Source: Deltaproteobacteria bacterium
Lineage (GTDB): Bacteria; Desulfobacterota; Desulfobacteria; Desulfobacterales; SURF-15
DNA length: 64,000 bases
Direction: 5' to 3'
Assembly: GCA_019309565.1 (NCBI GenBank)
Contig: JAFDFZ010000006.1
Coordinates: forward strand, 42,661 to 106,660
In this document: positions 8,432-16,712 of the stretch, one piece after another
How positions within the stretch are numbered: position 1 is the stretch's first letter
Layout of the letters: each line of letters opens with the position of its first letter
Made by a program: the position numbers and the translations under genes
The notes under the pieces: generated by a model
Seen by the model: the letters and a program-made list of their open reading frames with translations, nothing else
The model's database searches: none
What the model was told of the DNA's origin: nothing

Positions 8432-8497
8432 ATTTACCCCTTGTTAGGTCGTAGCCTATGGCGAAACCCAATTGCTCCAACCGGCCTTGTCCGGGTT
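8432..8497 (-). repeat. 66-bp intergenic repeat, copy 1
   Basis: Read on the minus strand this matches 18454-18518 in about 57 of 66 aligned columns by eye. The shared core is ATAGGCTACGACC followed by AACAAGGGGTAAAT. Here it lies upstream of the alpha hydro-lyase gene; the other copy follows the beta hydro-lyase gene. Confidence 0.8.
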
Positions 8498-8576
8498 AAG
8501 AACTGAAGACATCATCAGGTTTACGAGTTCTGCCGATTACAGCAATTCTCGATGAATTTTAAAATGCCCCCATCTC

Positions 8577-9047
8577 TTATCCCACCAGATAGGTCCCGGT
8601 TCCAACTGCAACCAGCAACCCCTCATCGTTGACCAATTCCATTCTGGTGACCGTAACTCTTCTTCCTGCACGCATGATCGAGCTGGTGGATTCAAAATAC
8701 TTTCCAGCCCCCGGACGCAGATAATCAACCCTGAGATCTATGGTTCCGATCTTCGACAGCCGCCTTTCGATTTCCTCAAACGGCTCCCCCACCATTTTCA
8801 GCAACACCCCAAAGGATGCGGTAATTCCACCTGCCACATCCAGAACTGCGGATATCACCCCTCCATGCAAAACCTCTTTTACATAGTTTCCAATCAATTT
8901 CTTCTTCATTTGAAACCGTATCCGGGTATTATCTGCGCTTAAAGAGTCTATGCGAATTCCTATGATCTTATTAAACGGTATTCTTTGCTCGTAAACTTCA
9001 CATAGAGTCTTTTTGATCACATCAAGTTCAAGCTGCTTATCCATCAT
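8577..9047 (-). CDS. Hotdog-fold thioesterase (PaaI/YigI-like)
   Basis: A 156-residue soluble protein with hotdog thioesterase features: the central-helix segment EVLHGGVISAVLDVAGGITAS with the HGG motif, and C-terminal strands IDLRVDYLRPG and RRVTVTRMEL ending in VAVGTGTYLVG. Members hydrolyse acyl-CoA or aromatic-CoA thioesters. The long insertion between HGGV and DLRVDYLRP resembles the YigI-type branch. It is co-oriented with the fumarase-like gene 254 bases away but separated by the 66-base repeat, so co-transcription is doubtful. The acyl group cannot be told. Confidence 0.85.
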   Translation of the reverse strand: MMDKQLELDVIKKTLCEVYEQRIPFNKIIGIRIDSLSADNTRIRFQMKKKLIGNYVKEVLHGGVISAVLDVAGGITASFGVLLKMVGEPFEEIERRLSKIGTIDLRVDYLRPGAGKYFESTSSIMRAGRRVTVTRMELVNDEGLLVAVGTGTYLVG

Positions 9048-9105
9048 AACGAAACACTCAGGCGATTCGGGGGATTATTATGCTCCAGGAAAGATTTTGG
9101 GCCGA

Positions 9106-10008
9106 TCACCAGGCTATGAACCGGTCATCTTTCCAGTACCCTTCATACCGTTTACCATCCGGATAGATATAGACACCATATCCATGACGTTTCCCGTTGC
9201 GAAATTCACCAACGTATGTTGCGCCATCGTTATAGGTCAACGTGCCGTATCCGTGTCGTTTTCCATTTCTAAACTCTCCGATGTACTTGTCGCCTTCAGG
9301 CCAAATATAGGTGCCACGGCCATGAGGCTTTCCATCCATCCATTGGCCCACATATGTTTCGCCGTACAAGAATGTGGCTGTTCCACAACCCTGCTGTTTT
9401 CCATTAACAAATTCGCCAACGTACCTTTCTCCTGTGGGCCAAATATAAGTACCTTTACCATTTATTTCTCCATCTTTCCATTCACCGATATAGGATCCAC
9501 CATCAGCATACGTGATGGTGCCCTGTCCGTGGCGTTTCCCATCCTTAAATTGACCGACATATTTTTCTCCACTGGCCAGCAGATATGTGCCTTCTCCGTG
9601 GGGTCGGTCTTCCTTCCACTGGCCGACATACTTCCCGCCATCGGGCCAGAAATAAGTGCCATACCCGTTGCGCCTTCCATTTTGCCACTCTCCCACATAC
9701 CGGCTGCCGTCCGGCCAAAGCAGGGTGCCTTTCCCGTGACGTTTGCCCTCTTTCCACTGACCGGTGTACTGTGAACCATCCGGCCATCGGTAGGTTCCGC
9801 TGCCATGTCGCTGTCCGTTTTTCCACTCTCCCCAGTACGCAGCGCCACTTTCCCATTGATAAGTACCGATTCCGTTCATACAACTTCCCTCTGTACACCC
9901 TCTGGATACTCTGGCATGCTTTTTTGCGGTTGAAAGCTCTTTAGAGATGCAAGATGAAAACAAGCCGACGACTATCGCCATATGTAAAACAAACCGGTAA
10001 GCCATCAT
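9106..10008 (-). CDS. MORN-repeat lipoprotein
   Basis: The start at 10008 is chosen because AGGAG lies seven bases upstream; a longer frame from 10137 runs into repeat DNA. The 300-residue product has a signal peptide ending VVGLFSSC, a plausible lipobox, so it is probably a lipid-anchored envelope protein. From about residue 52 it consists of ten and a half MORN repeats of exactly 23 residues with the pattern YxGEWKxGxxHGxGTYxWPDG. In bacteria such proteins have been linked to membrane or lipid contact and surface functions, but no activity is established for most. It has no operon partner. Confidence 0.9.
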   Translation of the reverse strand: MMAYRFVLHMAIVVGLFSSCISKELSTAKKHARVSRGCTEGSCMNGIGTYQWESGAAYWGEWKNGQRHGSGTYRWPDGSQYTGQWKEGKRHGKGTLLWPDGSRYVGEWQNGRRNGYGTYFWPDGGKYVGQWKEDRPHGEGTYLLASGEKYVGQFKDGKRHGQGTITYADGGSYIGEWKDGEINGKGTYIWPTGERYVGEFVNGKQQGCGTATFLYGETYVGQWMDGKPHGRGTYIWPEGDKYIGEFRNGKRHGYGTLTYNDGATYVGEFRNGKRHGYGVYIYPDGKRYEGYWKDDRFIAW

Positions 10009-10061
10009 TTCGCTTCTCCTTAGCGAAAAAGATTCCATGCAGCCTGTCGGAACGAATTGGG

Positions 10062-10101
10062 GGGTGCGAAACTTGAGTATATAGTTTATGCAACTACGGG
10101 G
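10062..10101 (+). repeat. Half copies of two short repeat families
   Basis: GGGTGCGAAACTTGAGTAT at 10062-10080 matches one arm of the palindrome at 2963-3073. Immediately after it, TTTATGCAACTACGGGG at 10085-10101 matches the right end of the small elements at 35038-35230, 36503-36600 and 45141-45236. No left end was found nearby, so this is a solo end or deletion remnant. Confidence 0.65.
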
Positions 10102-10120
10102 GCTTAAACAAATTCGGATT

Positions 10121-10657
10121 TTACAAGAACAGTTCAAATACCTGCTCGGTAACAGTCACTCCCCATTGGTCACCCTTGTATTCTTCGCAAATCTTAAAGC
10201 CATGTTTCTCATACAGGTGTCGAGCAGCATCCAGTCCTGCAAAAGTGCTCAAATAGACCCTCTTGAACTTGGCGTTTCTGCAAAACTCTACTGCTATCCC
10301 GATGAGTCTGCTCCCGATACCTTTTCCCTGGAAATCCGGATCCACAATAAACCATCTTAGATGTGCTCCCAGATGTCTGGCATTGATGCCATCAATGGCA
10401 ATGGAACCTATGATTTTATTCTTTATTAAAGCCGTCCAGAAACCATCGTGCGCTTTATCGAAACGGTTTAAGAATTCACACATCTCAGAGGCCACTTTGG
10501 ATTCAAAAAAAAGACCGAACCCCCAGTGCTGACCATAGTAAGTTGCGTGCAATTCAGTGATTCTGCCGATAGCCCCAGGCAGATATCCGTCAATTCGAAA
10601 GTCGGTCATACGATCCATCTTGCCACAAACCCAACTATGCCCCTTTGTTTCTATCAC
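10121..10657 (-). CDS. GNAT family N-acetyltransferase
   Basis: Single-domain acetyltransferase of up to 178 residues. The acetyl-CoA binding motif A is seen as RWFIVDPDFQGKGIGSRLI, with IIGSIAIDG before it and a typical motif B region YLSTFAGLDAARHLYEKHGF after it. The substrate is unknown. The listed start is a GTG at 10657; ATG codons at 10618 or 10609 are alternatives and none has a strong ribosome binding site. The 3' end adjoins the repeat remnants at 10062-10101. Confidence 0.88.
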   Translation of the reverse strand: MIETKGHSWVCGKMDRMTDFRIDGYLPGAIGRITELHATYYGQHWGFGLFFESKVASEMCEFLNRFDKAHDGFWTALIKNKIIGSIAIDGINARHLGAHLRWFIVDPDFQGKGIGSRLIGIAVEFCRNAKFKRVYLSTFAGLDAARHLYEKHGFKICEEYKGDQWGVTVTEQVFELFL

Positions 10658-10791
10658 CGTGATAATCCACGGGAAATGTTAAGAAATCGATTGCGTACTT
10701 TTTCCTTTTTGTAAGCCGGTCGTGATTGTTGACAGCACTGGATATATTATCTATCATACCTCACAAAAAAAATCACCGAAAGGATATATCC

Positions 10792-11484
10792 ATGCAAAGA
10801 TTCGACCAGCGATTTCTTCAGGATATGAAGCAGAGACTTGAGCTTGAACTTTTAGGTGTGGCGCAACTAGGCGAATCTACAGCAGTGAAAGTGAAACAGG
10901 ATGCTGAGACGCTTCTTCCCGGTGCCACCGCTGTGATTGTACTTGGCAAGGAAATATACCAGGAGGTGGTCTCGCTGTTGAAACCATCGAAAGAAGCGGG
11001 TGAAGCGGAGGCAGGCGCACTTCTCAACCCGCATTACACGTATTTAAACGGTCGATTAACCAAAGCCATCTATGATATGGCTAAGCTTTTTCGAAACCAG
11101 GGGTTTCGTGCACTGCCGCTGCCGCCTTCGGGTATTCCCACCGACCAGCGAACATTGGTTTCCATCTTTTCTTATAAACATGCAGCCGTTTCAGCAGGGC
11201 TTGGAACGATCGGTCGAAGCGGGTTGTTGATCACCCGTAAGTTCGGCCCGAGGGTGAGGCTCTGTGCGCTTCTGACCGATGCGCCTTTGGAACAGAGTCC
11301 GGTTCCGCAAGAAAGTTATTGTAAAGACTGTCATGCATGCATTCGCGTCTGTCCTGCACATGCACTTGAAACCCCCAATGACGGCGAGTTTTATTCGATC
11401 AACAAATTTGCCTGCCGCTCTTACCGGGGTGTCGGATTTACCTGCAGCATGTGCATGAAGGTATGCCAAAGCGGACAAAATTAG
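10792..11484 (+). CDS. QueG-like 4Fe-4S protein
   Basis: The start at 10792 is favoured by AAAGGA upstream; it gives 230 residues. The protein resembles the Fe-S part of epoxyqueuosine reductase: GLGTIGRSGLLITRKFGPRVRL is the cobalamin-family motif seen in QueG, followed by two cysteine groups, CKDCHACIRVCP and a second set CRSYRGVGFTCSMCMKVC. This layout can bind two 4Fe-4S clusters. It is shorter than QueG and lacks the C-terminal HEAT region, so queuosine synthesis is not assured; many anaerobes carry such paralogues of unknown role. It is followed after 77 bases by the TPP enzyme, possibly its operon partner. Confidence 0.82.
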   Translation: MQRFDQRFLQDMKQRLELELLGVAQLGESTAVKVKQDAETLLPGATAVIVLGKEIYQEVVSLLKPSKEAGEAEAGALLNPHYTYLNGRLTKAIYDMAKLFRNQGFRALPLPPSGIPTDQRTLVSIFSYKHAAVSAGLGTIGRSGLLITRKFGPRVRLCALLTDAPLEQSPVPQESYCKDCHACIRVCPAHALETPNDGEFYSINKFACRSYRGVGFTCSMCMKVCQSGQN

Positions 11485-11561
11485 GGCTAAAATGTTACGA
11501 AGTTTTGATTGCCCCTGTTGTTGCAAAACGATTAAAAAGAAATAGTCGCAAAGGAGGTAAA

Positions 11562-13187
11562 TTGCCAAAAGCAGTCGATGTCATCGCGGAGGTGTTAAAA
11601 CAAGAAGGCATTGATAGAATATTTGGAATTCCAGGTTCCGGTGCCACCACGGATCTTATCCGCGCAGCCGGCCGTGTGGGGATCGAGACAATCCTTGTGG
11701 GTCATGAAAGTGCTGCTGCTTTGATTGCATCCGTATATGGGGAAATAAAGGAGGTTCCCGGGGTTTGTTTTGCCATCACCGGACCTGGAGCTACAAACCT
11801 TGTCAGCGGCGTTGCCTATGCTCATTTGGAAAGAGCCGCCCTTCTGGCAATCGTTGAAAAACATATATTCAAAAATTACGAAAGCATCTATAGCCAGAGA
11901 ATAGATCAGGCACCGCTCTTTGCTCCGATCACCAAGGGGCAATTTCTTCTTTCTGCAAACAGTGCCCAGCAAATTACGGAAAAGGCCCTTCGGCTTGCAA
12001 AAGAAGAAAAACCCGGACCGGTTCTTTTAGAGCTTGCCAAAGATGAGGCCAATGAAACTGCAACCTATCAGACGAGGCATTTCAGGAAAACCATTCGGTT
12101 TTCAAATCTAACACCAAAATACTCGCCGTCTGTAGAGGAAGCAGAAAAACGGATTCGGACCGCCAAATTTCCCGTTTTGGTTGCCGGAATCGGTGCAAAA
12201 CGAGACAAGGCCACACCGGAGCTTGCGCTGCTGGCCGAAAAACTCAAAGCACCTGTGATGATCACGCCAAAGGGCAGAGGAGTGTTTGATGAGACCAATC
12301 GGCTTTACGGAGGTATTTTTCTGGGTACTTTTTCCAAAGGCACATTTGAAGATGCGATCATCGGAAAAGCCGATCTTCTTATAATGATCGGGGTTGACCC
12401 CATCGAACTTCTGCCAAAGCCTTGGAAACTGAAACTGCCGGTGATACATATCGGCCGGCTTCCCAACATGGAAAACGTCTATTGCACAGATATGGAGATC
12501 GTAGGTGAAATAACGACAGTTCTTAAATCCTTATGCGAAGGAACGTTACAGACAACCGCCTGGAACACCGGCTTTATTGATGATTTTCACAACCAGGTAA
12601 TGACAGCACTTTCATTTTCCCGGGATCCTCTTCCCTTACACCGCATCATCGAGATAACCCGCGACAAACTGCCGCCAGATGGCATATTAACAACTGATAT
12701 CGGTGCCTTTAATTCTATGGTGAACTATTTATGGAAGGTGTCCTGTCCCGGCACCTATTTTGGCACGAAGGGATTGAGCACCATGGGATTTGCACTTCCC
12801 GCAGCCATAGCAGCGCAATTAGCGCTTCCGGATAAAAGAGTTGTTTGTTTTATCGGAGATGGCAGTTTTTTGATGTGTATGCACGAACTTGCTCTTTGCT
12901 CCCGGCTGAATCTACCAATTATAGTGGTTGTTTTCTCTGACGGTGAGCTGGGGCTTATAAAGATAAAACAGCAAAATGCTGGCCTTGATCCGGTGGGGGT
13001 GACGCTTAGCAATCCGCATTTTCCATTGATAGCCCGAGCCTTCGAAGGTGTTGGGTTGCGTACTGAAACCGAAGAAGAATTCGCCCATGCCATGAATCAG
13101 GCTTTAGAGGATAATCAACTGTATCTAATTGAGGCTGTTTTGAACCCGCAAACATACGGAGAGCATATCAGATTGATGCGGGGATAG
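11562..13187 (+). CDS. Thiamine-diphosphate-dependent enzyme (acetolactate synthase-like)
   Basis: A 541-residue ThDP enzyme with the three classical domains: an N-terminal PYR domain (IFGIPGSGATTDL, catalytic Glu in VGHESAAA), a middle domain, and a C-terminal PP domain with GDGSFLMCMHELALCSRLNL. In the ThDP-magnesium motif the usual NN pair is replaced by SD (FSDGELGLI); Asp can still bind magnesium but the change marks a divergent subgroup. I place the start at a TTG at 11562 with AAGGAGGT just upstream; extending to 11451 would overlap the Fe-S gene. The C-terminus lacks FAD-type ALS extras that could define a reaction; decarboxylase, lyase and ligase activities are all possible. It meets the next gene tail to tail with a 4-base gap. 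Confidence 0.88.
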   Translation: MPKAVDVIAEVLKQEGIDRIFGIPGSGATTDLIRAAGRVGIETILVGHESAAALIASVYGEIKEVPGVCFAITGPGATNLVSGVAYAHLERAALLAIVEKHIFKNYESIYSQRIDQAPLFAPITKGQFLLSANSAQQITEKALRLAKEEKPGPVLLELAKDEANETATYQTRHFRKTIRFSNLTPKYSPSVEEAEKRIRTAKFPVLVAGIGAKRDKATPELALLAEKLKAPVMITPKGRGVFDETNRLYGGIFLGTFSKGTFEDAIIGKADLLIMIGVDPIELLPKPWKLKLPVIHIGRLPNMENVYCTDMEIVGEITTVLKSLCEGTLQTTAWNTGFIDDFHNQVMTALSFSRDPLPLHRIIEITRDKLPPDGILTTDIGAFNSMVNYLWKVSCPGTYFGTKGLSTMGFALPAAIAAQLALPDKRVVCFIGDGSFLMCMHELALCSRLNLPIIVVVFSDGELGLIKIKQQNAGLDPVGVTLSNPHFPLIARAFEGVGLRTETEEEFAHAMNQALEDNQLYLIEAVLNPQTYGEHIRLMRG

Positions 13188-13191
13188 CGTA

Positions 13192-14556
13192 TCAGGTTGC
13201 ACCTGAAACAGTAATTCTTTTTCTCTCTATTTCGGCTTTCACCGCCATCCCGATTCCTGCCAGGGTGTAAGGTTTTCGCACATAGCCCCCTGCCCCCAGG
13301 CTTAGAGCTTCCCGAACACGATCTGTTTCCGCAAACCCGCTTACAATGATCGCTTTTTGATTCGGACGTTTTTCAAGAATTTTCCTGTAGGTGTCGAGTC
13401 CATCCATGCCCGGGTCCATTATCATATCCAGTACCACCAGATCCACATGGTTATCCTTAATGTATTCAACGGCCTCTTCACCGCTTCCAACCGTTTCTAC
13501 CGTGTAACCCAGGGTGTTGAGCATGGAAGAGGCAATCTCTCTTTGCTCTTTGACGTCGTCTACCACCAATATGGTTTGGCCGCCTCCCATATAATCTTTA
13601 ACATTCAGCTGCATCGTCTCTCTGAGAACTTCCTGGCGGGCTGCAGGGAAAAATAATGTGTCGGAAAAATTCAACCCGATGGTAGATTCGCCCTTCCTGT
13701 TGACGGGGGGATAGAAAGCGATGGTTGTTGCCCGCAAATCGGCGACGTGCATATTGTGAAAGTCGGGAAATCCCCGTTTGACCGCCTCTACATTTCTCTG
13801 AAGCTCTTCAGAAGGGACCATTGACGTTTGGCCGGCAAGCCGGGCCAGCTCCTTGACCGCGTGCAAATGCTGTGAATACCAGTAACCAAGATGTTTTCTG
13901 AGATCTGTTGATAAAGACGTCATGCTGCTGATAACGGTATTCTCTATTCTTTTTATCTCCTCTCTGCCGTCTAATACTGTGATCACAAGGGCAGGGATGA
14001 GCACAACGGCAACCAGCAAATTAAACAATAATTCATTGAGGGAAATTTTTCCCTCCTTGACGATCCGCATTGACATCAGTTTATGGATGCGAAGATATTC
14101 GACAGCAAAACTGGCGACCAGGGCATTGAAGATGCCGTTTATGCTCTGTTTGAGCATGATAAGCGTTGTCGCAACGGTATCCATCTGCATTACTGTATGA
14201 TAAAACAGATATATCATTGGTATGCCTGCCACAAGCCAGAATATGCCATCTACAAGAAGCAGGTTTTTTTGTTTTTGGTGTACCAGATAACCAACGAAAC
14301 CTATCTCCGATATGAAAATGAGGGCCGCATAGGGATGGCCCCATAGAAAATAGGTATAAATACTGCCTGCAATGACCGTGAGAAGCCCCCAACCGATCCC
14401 GTATATGCAGAGCACGATTAGAGCCGCTATGCTGCCGAAAAGAAAATCTACTCCATAAAAAAGTGGAATGGAATAATAATTTCCCAAAAAACCCAGCCCG
14501 ATAAACAGGATGAGGGCCCCTGTTGCCTTTTTGTTCAGATTTTTTATTTGAAACAT
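13192..14556 (-). CDS. Membrane sensor fused to a response-regulator receiver domain, kinase core missing
   Basis: The 454-residue protein starts with about five membrane helices (residues 12-121), then a helix at about 178-196 and an extracytoplasmic sensor segment reaching TIGLNFSD at 292-299, typical of the start of a Cache domain. At residue 300 it jumps to TLFFPAARQEV, which matches the end of a histidine-kinase ATPase domain (usually xLYFPATRxE), then a linker DYMGGG and a complete receiver domain with acidic pair D333/D334, phospho-acceptor D377 and K428 in RKPY. The HisKA and almost all of the HATPase domain are absent, as if removed by an in-frame deletion near position 13659. It may act as a phospho-acceptor without kinase activity or be a non-functional relic. 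Confidence 0.85.
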   Translation of the reverse strand: MFQIKNLNKKATGALILFIGLGFLGNYYSIPLFYGVDFLFGSIAALIVLCIYGIGWGLLTVIAGSIYTYFLWGHPYAALIFISEIGFVGYLVHQKQKNLLLVDGIFWLVAGIPMIYLFYHTVMQMDTVATTLIMLKQSINGIFNALVASFAVEYLRIHKLMSMRIVKEGKISLNELLFNLLVAVVLIPALVITVLDGREEIKRIENTVISSMTSLSTDLRKHLGYWYSQHLHAVKELARLAGQTSMVPSEELQRNVEAVKRGFPDFHNMHVADLRATTIAFYPPVNRKGESTIGLNFSDTLFFPAARQEVLRETMQLNVKDYMGGGQTILVVDDVKEQREIASSMLNTLGYTVETVGSGEEAVEYIKDNHVDLVVLDMIMDPGMDGLDTYRKILEKRPNQKAIIVSGFAETDRVREALSLGAGGYVRKPYTLAGIGMAVKAEIERKRITVSGAT

Positions 14557-14963
14557 AACCCCTTCTTGGTTGACATGATCATAGAGCTTATCGCCCCCAT
14601 GGGGGAATGGGAGAAAAACCCTTGCCTTTAGGCGAAGACTTCAGTTTGATTTTTTCCATTGACCCCTAAAGCTACCAGCTTCATCCGGTACGTAGTTTAC
14701 TTTTATCAACCAGTCATTACCCAATTAAATCTAGCTTGACAAGGTTTTTTGCATTAATGTATATATAGCTATACAAATTCCGTCGAGCAAGAGAATCGCT
14801 GGTTACACACGTTTCAGAATGCAATTATTGCGGCGAATTGAGATGGTTTTTACGTCCACCGAGAATTGTGGGTTTACTCCATGACCGTATGATTCCGGGC
14901 CAAAATTTTTTATTATAGTAGACCGAACATGCCTATCACGGCAGTGATCAGGGGATAGCCATA
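14557..14963. other. Promoter-bearing intergenic region upstream of gntR
   Basis: Divergent gap of 407 bases. The right half holds the promoter and operator described at 14736-14775. The left half is AT-rich upstream DNA of the receiver protein gene with no clear motif. No coding remnant recognised. Confidence 0.6.
14736..14775 (+). promoter_or_regulatory. Sigma70-type promoter with overlapping palindromic operator for gntR
   Basis: TTGACA at 14736-14741 and TATATA at 14760-14765 are 18 bases apart, a good housekeeping promoter. The -10 lies inside TGTATATATAGCTATACA (14758-14775), whose six outer bases on each side are inverted repeats. A near-identical site overlaps a promoter at 44939-44977. 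Position over the -10 suggests repression by the GntR regulator encoded just downstream. Confidence 0.75.
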
Positions 14964-15737
14964 ATGACAGCCGATCTTTTGCCTCGCTATTACCAAATAA
15001 AGCAAGCCATAAAGAAATGGATCATCGATGACGATGTGGGGAAGGGCAAAAAAATCCCATCTGAAAATGAGCTTGCCGCCCGGTTCAATGTAAGCCGGTT
15101 AACGGTTCGCCAGGCGCTGTCACAACTTGTTCAGGAAGGATTTTTGATCCGCAAAAGAGGTGACGGCACCTATGTGACCGACAACGAAAGGCTGTTAAAC
15201 AGTTACAGTCTGGAGTTCACCGGTTTTATGGATGATCTTTTCTATCAGATTTCAAGATCAAAAACCAAAACCGTTGATATTGAGCGCATTGAACTTACAA
15301 AATCGGTTAAAGACAAACTGGAACTTGCGAACAACGAAAGAGAAATTATCCGGATCAAACGTGTTCGGTTTATCGAAGAGAATCCCTTTGCCCACACCGT
15401 CAATTATCTTCCGATACATATCGGGGAGAAGATCTCCAAAAAAGAATTGCTCAGAAAGCCCCTTTTGCAGGTCATGGAAGAGGATCTCGGGGTTCGATTC
15501 TCCGAGGCGTTTCAAACCATTGAGGCTTCCTTTGCGGACCGGGAGCTTGCAGAAAAATTGAAAGTACCGCCGGGTTTACCCATCCTGTTTGTGGAAAGGA
15601 TCATGTATGACAGAGGTGGGAAACCCGTCGAGCTTGTTCAATCCTCTTACCGCGGAGATCTGTACAAGTACATTGTTCGGTTAAAGACGATAGACGGCAG
15701 ACAAGGCAGTATTTGGGTTCATAAAGGACAGTACTGA
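14964..15737 (+). CDS. GntR family transcriptional regulator, HutC subfamily
   Basis: A 257-residue regulator with an N-terminal winged helix-turn-helix (YYQIKQAIKKWI, then IPSENELAARFNVSRLTVRQ, LVQEGFLIRKRGDGTYV) and a C-terminal UTRA ligand-binding domain (about residues 90-245, with LPIHIGEKI and LPILFVERIMYDRGGKPVE). HutC-type proteins usually repress catabolic operons until a pathway metabolite binds the UTRA domain. It is the first gene of the plus-strand operon, nine bases before the CitE-type gene. The palindrome on its own promoter suggests autoregulation, and the twin site at 44958-44977 suggests a second target. Confidence 0.93.
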   Translation: MTADLLPRYYQIKQAIKKWIIDDDVGKGKKIPSENELAARFNVSRLTVRQALSQLVQEGFLIRKRGDGTYVTDNERLLNSYSLEFTGFMDDLFYQISRSKTKTVDIERIELTKSVKDKLELANNEREIIRIKRVRFIEENPFAHTVNYLPIHIGEKISKKELLRKPLLQVMEEDLGVRFSEAFQTIEASFADRELAEKLKVPPGLPILFVERIMYDRGGKPVELVQSSYRGDLYKYIVRLKTIDGRQGSIWVHKGQY

Positions 15738-15746
15738 GAGGTGGAT

Positions 15747-16700
15747 ATGCAGGACCAGCAGTTTGATACTCGAATGATCGTAAGACGATCCAAACTCTAT
15801 GTGCCGGTTAACCGTGAAAAGTACGTGGTAAAAGCATGGACACGCGGAGCGGATTGCATCATCCTGGACCTGGAAGATTCCATTGCACCTGCGGATAAAG
15901 CTCCTGCTCGCAAACTGGTAAAGGATGTGATACCGGTTGTAAAAAAGGGAGGAGCAGATGTGCTGGTGCGCATCAACCGGGAATTTGAAGAACAAGACCT
16001 GGATGCCGTCATCGAAGAGGGCTTGAGCGGCATCATGATTCCCAAGTGCGAATTTTCGGAAGACATAGAACGCATCGATGATCTGGTCACTCAACTTGAG
16101 AAAGAAAGGGCGCTTCCTGCAGGAAAGATCCAGTTTGATCTTATTTTCGAAACTGCACAGGGAATCATTAACGTAGAGCAGGTTGCCCGGGCAAGCTCTC
16201 GAATCGTATCCATTACAACCGGACAGGCGGATCTAAGCGTGGACCTTGGATTTACACGGTTCAGTGAGCTTAACTTCGAACAGTACTTCTATGCTGAAAA
16301 CAAATTACTTTATGCCGCCCGTGCTGCAAAGATCCAACCCCATGGAATCGGAGCACAGAGCAATGTGGATTTTACCAGCATTTCCATGGGGCAAGAAGCG
16401 ATGCTAAAGGCGTGTCGTCACGCCTTCTGGATGGGGTATATGGGTACAAGTGTAATTCATCCAGACTGGATACAGGCCGCAAATGAGGGGTTCACACCAC
16501 CAAGAGAAGAAGTGGAGCTGGCGCGAAAGGTAAAAGCCGCCCTTAAAGAGGCCTATGCCAGGGGTCGGGGATCCGTATCGGTCGAGGGCCGGATGTACGA
16601 TGTGGCCAACATGAAACATGTCGATTATCTGCTTGCACGCGCAGAGGCCATAGAGAAGCGGGAAGCGGAAAAAGCCGCTGCTCTGGAGGCGGTAAAATAA
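15747..16700 (+). CDS. HpcH/HpaI-CitE family CoA-ester lyase (citramalyl/malyl-CoA lyase-like)
   Basis: TIM-barrel lyase of 317 residues. Family features visible are KLYVPVNREKYVVKA, the metal-proximal DCIILDLEDSIAPADK, LVRINREF and the glutamate/aspartate segment FDLIFETAQGIINVEQVA, with IGAQSNVDF and SVIHPDWI later. Such enzymes cleave or form malyl-, methylmalyl- or citramalyl-CoA with magnesium. The ATG at 15747 follows GAGAGG; an in-frame GTG six bases earlier is an alternative. Next to a class III CoA-transferase and a fumarase-like beta subunit, a citramalyl-CoA lyase role giving acetyl-CoA and pyruvate is attractive, but this is inference from context. Confidence 0.88.
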   Translation: MQDQQFDTRMIVRRSKLYVPVNREKYVVKAWTRGADCIILDLEDSIAPADKAPARKLVKDVIPVVKKGGADVLVRINREFEEQDLDAVIEEGLSGIMIPKCEFSEDIERIDDLVTQLEKERALPAGKIQFDLIFETAQGIINVEQVARASSRIVSITTGQADLSVDLGFTRFSELNFEQYFYAENKLLYAARAAKIQPHGIGAQSNVDFTSISMGQEAMLKACRHAFWMGYMGTSVIHPDWIQAANEGFTPPREEVELARKVKAALKEAYARGRGSVSVEGRMYDVANMKHVDYLLARAEAIEKREAEKAAALEAVK

Positions 16701-16712
16701 ACAGGAGGGAAA

